A stretch of DNA of 7,817 nucleotides, taken from NCBI GenBank assembly GCA_023140095.1, contig JAGLMJ010000054.1, positions 1 to 7,817 of the forward strand, in the 5' to 3' direction. Origin of the DNA: Candidatus Omnitrophota bacterium (GTDB taxonomy: Bacteria; Omnitrophota; Koll11; Zapsychrales; Zapsychraceae). The position numbers were made by a program, and so were the translations under genes. Of this stretch, positions 7,633-7,817 are shown piece by piece. The notes below the pieces were generated by a model that worked only from the letters and a program-made list of their open reading frames with translations, did not search any database and was not told the DNA's origin. Positions within the stretch are counted from its first letter, which is position 1. Each line of letters begins with the position of its first letter.

Positions 7633-7788
7633 ATATTTATACTGGTTCTTAATGAGATTTTCCGGTGGTTAAACTGTTGAATTTCATTAAACCAACATTA
7701 AGTATTGCAATCATTAATGTTCAATCAAAACTATTGAACGTTAATAAGGCAATGATACGAAGGTTTGATTAAGAACCAGTATAGTTAT
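7633..7788. repeat. Inverted repeat flanking the divergent regulatory region (perfect 16-bp core)
   Basis: The left arm TATACTGGTTCTTAAT (7638-7653) and the right arm ATTAAGAACCAGTATA (7768-7783) are perfect reverse complements. Extending outward to 7633 and 7788 gives 19 matches in 21. The spacer between the perfect arms is 114 bases. Each arm, read toward its neighbouring gene, is ATTAAGAACCAG running directly into a -10-like TATA. The arms end 39 bases before the HK-A start and 28 bases before the plus-strand start. They may be duplicated operators or activator sites at two matched promoters, or less likely the ends of a small mobile element. Confidence 0.85.
7713..7745. repeat. Imperfect 13-bp stem-loop / palindrome inside the divergent region
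   Basis: ATTAATGTTCAAT (7713-7725) and ATTGAACGTTAAT (7733-7745) are complementary except for one T/G position (7718 with 7740), with a 7-base CAAAACT loop. A further 5-bp pairing (7704-7708 with 7749-7753) lies just outside. The centre, near 7729, is roughly midway between the two genes. There is no T-run as in an intrinsic terminator, and a terminator would make little sense between divergent genes. A dimeric-regulator operator or cruciform is more likely. Confidence 0.75.
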
Positions 7789-7811
7789 AAACAATAAGAG
7801 GAGAATGATTA

Positions 7812-7817
7812 ATGGCA
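7812..7817 (+). CDS. Start of a divergently transcribed gene (partial, two codons)
   Basis: ATG-GCA ends the window. AGGAG at 7799-7803 lies eight bases upstream, an ideal Shine-Dalgarno arrangement, and TATAGT at 7780-7785 could be the -10 of its promoter. An ATG at 7805 is only one base from the AGGAG and is not a credible start. Nothing can be said about the product, but it shares the regulatory region and the 16-bp arm with the kinase operon. Confidence 0.55.

Larger units (their letters stand above)
7599..7811. promoter_or_regulatory. AT-rich divergent intergenic region with probable promoters for both flanking genes
   Basis: No gene is visible in these 213 bases, and the region is clearly richer in A+T than the genes. 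It separates the minus-strand kinase operon from a plus-strand gene starting at 7812. A -10-like TATAAA lies at 7641-7636 on the minus strand and TATAGT at 7780-7785 on the plus strand. Each would give a short leader of about 20-35 bases. Neither has a recognisable TTGACA-type -35 at the expected distance, which fits activator-dependent promoters or a different sigma factor. The hexamer CATTAA recurs at 7685, 7696 and 7712, and in reverse at 7649-7654. Promoter function is inferred from position and sequence. Confidence 0.55.

Noticed and set aside
7713..7745. Intrinsic terminator
   Set aside because: The stem is AT-rich with no T-run, and it lies between divergent genes where no transcript needs to end.
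7633..7788. A miniature inverted-repeat transposable element of about 150 bp
   Set aside because: The size and terminal repeats would fit, but I see no flanking target duplication, and the arms sit in matched promoter positions before both genes. A genome-wide copy search would settle it.
7805..7807. ATG at 7805 as start of the plus-strand gene
   Set aside because: It is one base from AGGAG, too close for initiation; the ATG at 7812 has eight-base spacing.
1..7817. tRNA, rRNA, CRISPR arrays, insertion sequences
   Set aside because: I saw no spaced direct repeats, cloverleaf-like sequence or transposase coding; the window is almost entirely occupied by kinase and receiver genes.

Overview
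The window holds a dense block of bacterial two-component signalling genes, all on the minus strand. They are arranged as an alternating series: histidine kinase (HK), single-domain receiver (RR), HK, RR, HK, RR, and then the first codons of one more gene that runs off the left edge. Read in the direction of transcription, the order is HK-A (7598-4824), RR-A (4777-4406), HK-B (4403-2442), RR-B (2387-2013), HK-C (2011-458), RR-C (410-39) and a partial gene (20-1) beginning M-P-K-K-K-I. Gaps are 1 to 54 bases and there is no convincing terminator between genes, so this reads as one operon. At the right edge an AT-rich divergent intergenic region (7599-7811) separates it from a plus-strand gene, of which only ATG-GCA is present.

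The three kinases differ in their inputs. HK-A is a membrane protein with a helical periplasmic sensor, HAMP, GAF and PAS domains. HK-B is a membrane protein with a large extracytoplasmic double-Cache-type sensor and HAMP. HK-C is soluble and begins with a Rossmann-type dinucleotide-binding fold (GxGxxG plus a downstream acidic residue), so it may read a nucleotide cofactor or redox state. HK-A and HK-C have closely similar kinase cores. Both also carry the same kind of extra C-terminal domain after the ATPase domain, which looks like a GGDEF fold whose catalytic motif has been lost. HK-B has a different, phytochrome-type HisKA core and no such tail.

None of the three complete regulators has an output domain; each is a CheY-like receiver of 123-124 residues. 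The system therefore lacks a visible DNA-binding or enzymatic output in this window. Phosphoryl groups must go to protein partners, to a phosphorelay encoded elsewhere, or to something encoded by the truncated genes at the edges. RR-B lacks the conserved proline after the active-site lysine.

The divergent region has a perfect 16-bp inverted repeat, one copy facing each gene and each merging into a -10-like TATA sequence. An imperfect 13-bp stem-loop lies between the copies. This suggests co-regulated divergent promoters.

The organism cannot be identified with certainty. The mid-40s GC (by eye), clear Shine-Dalgarno sites, many GATC tetranucleotides and the style of the kinase sequences suggest an uncultured Gram-negative-type bacterium. 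Candidatus Omnitrophota is my best impression, from memory of similar proteins and not from any search.
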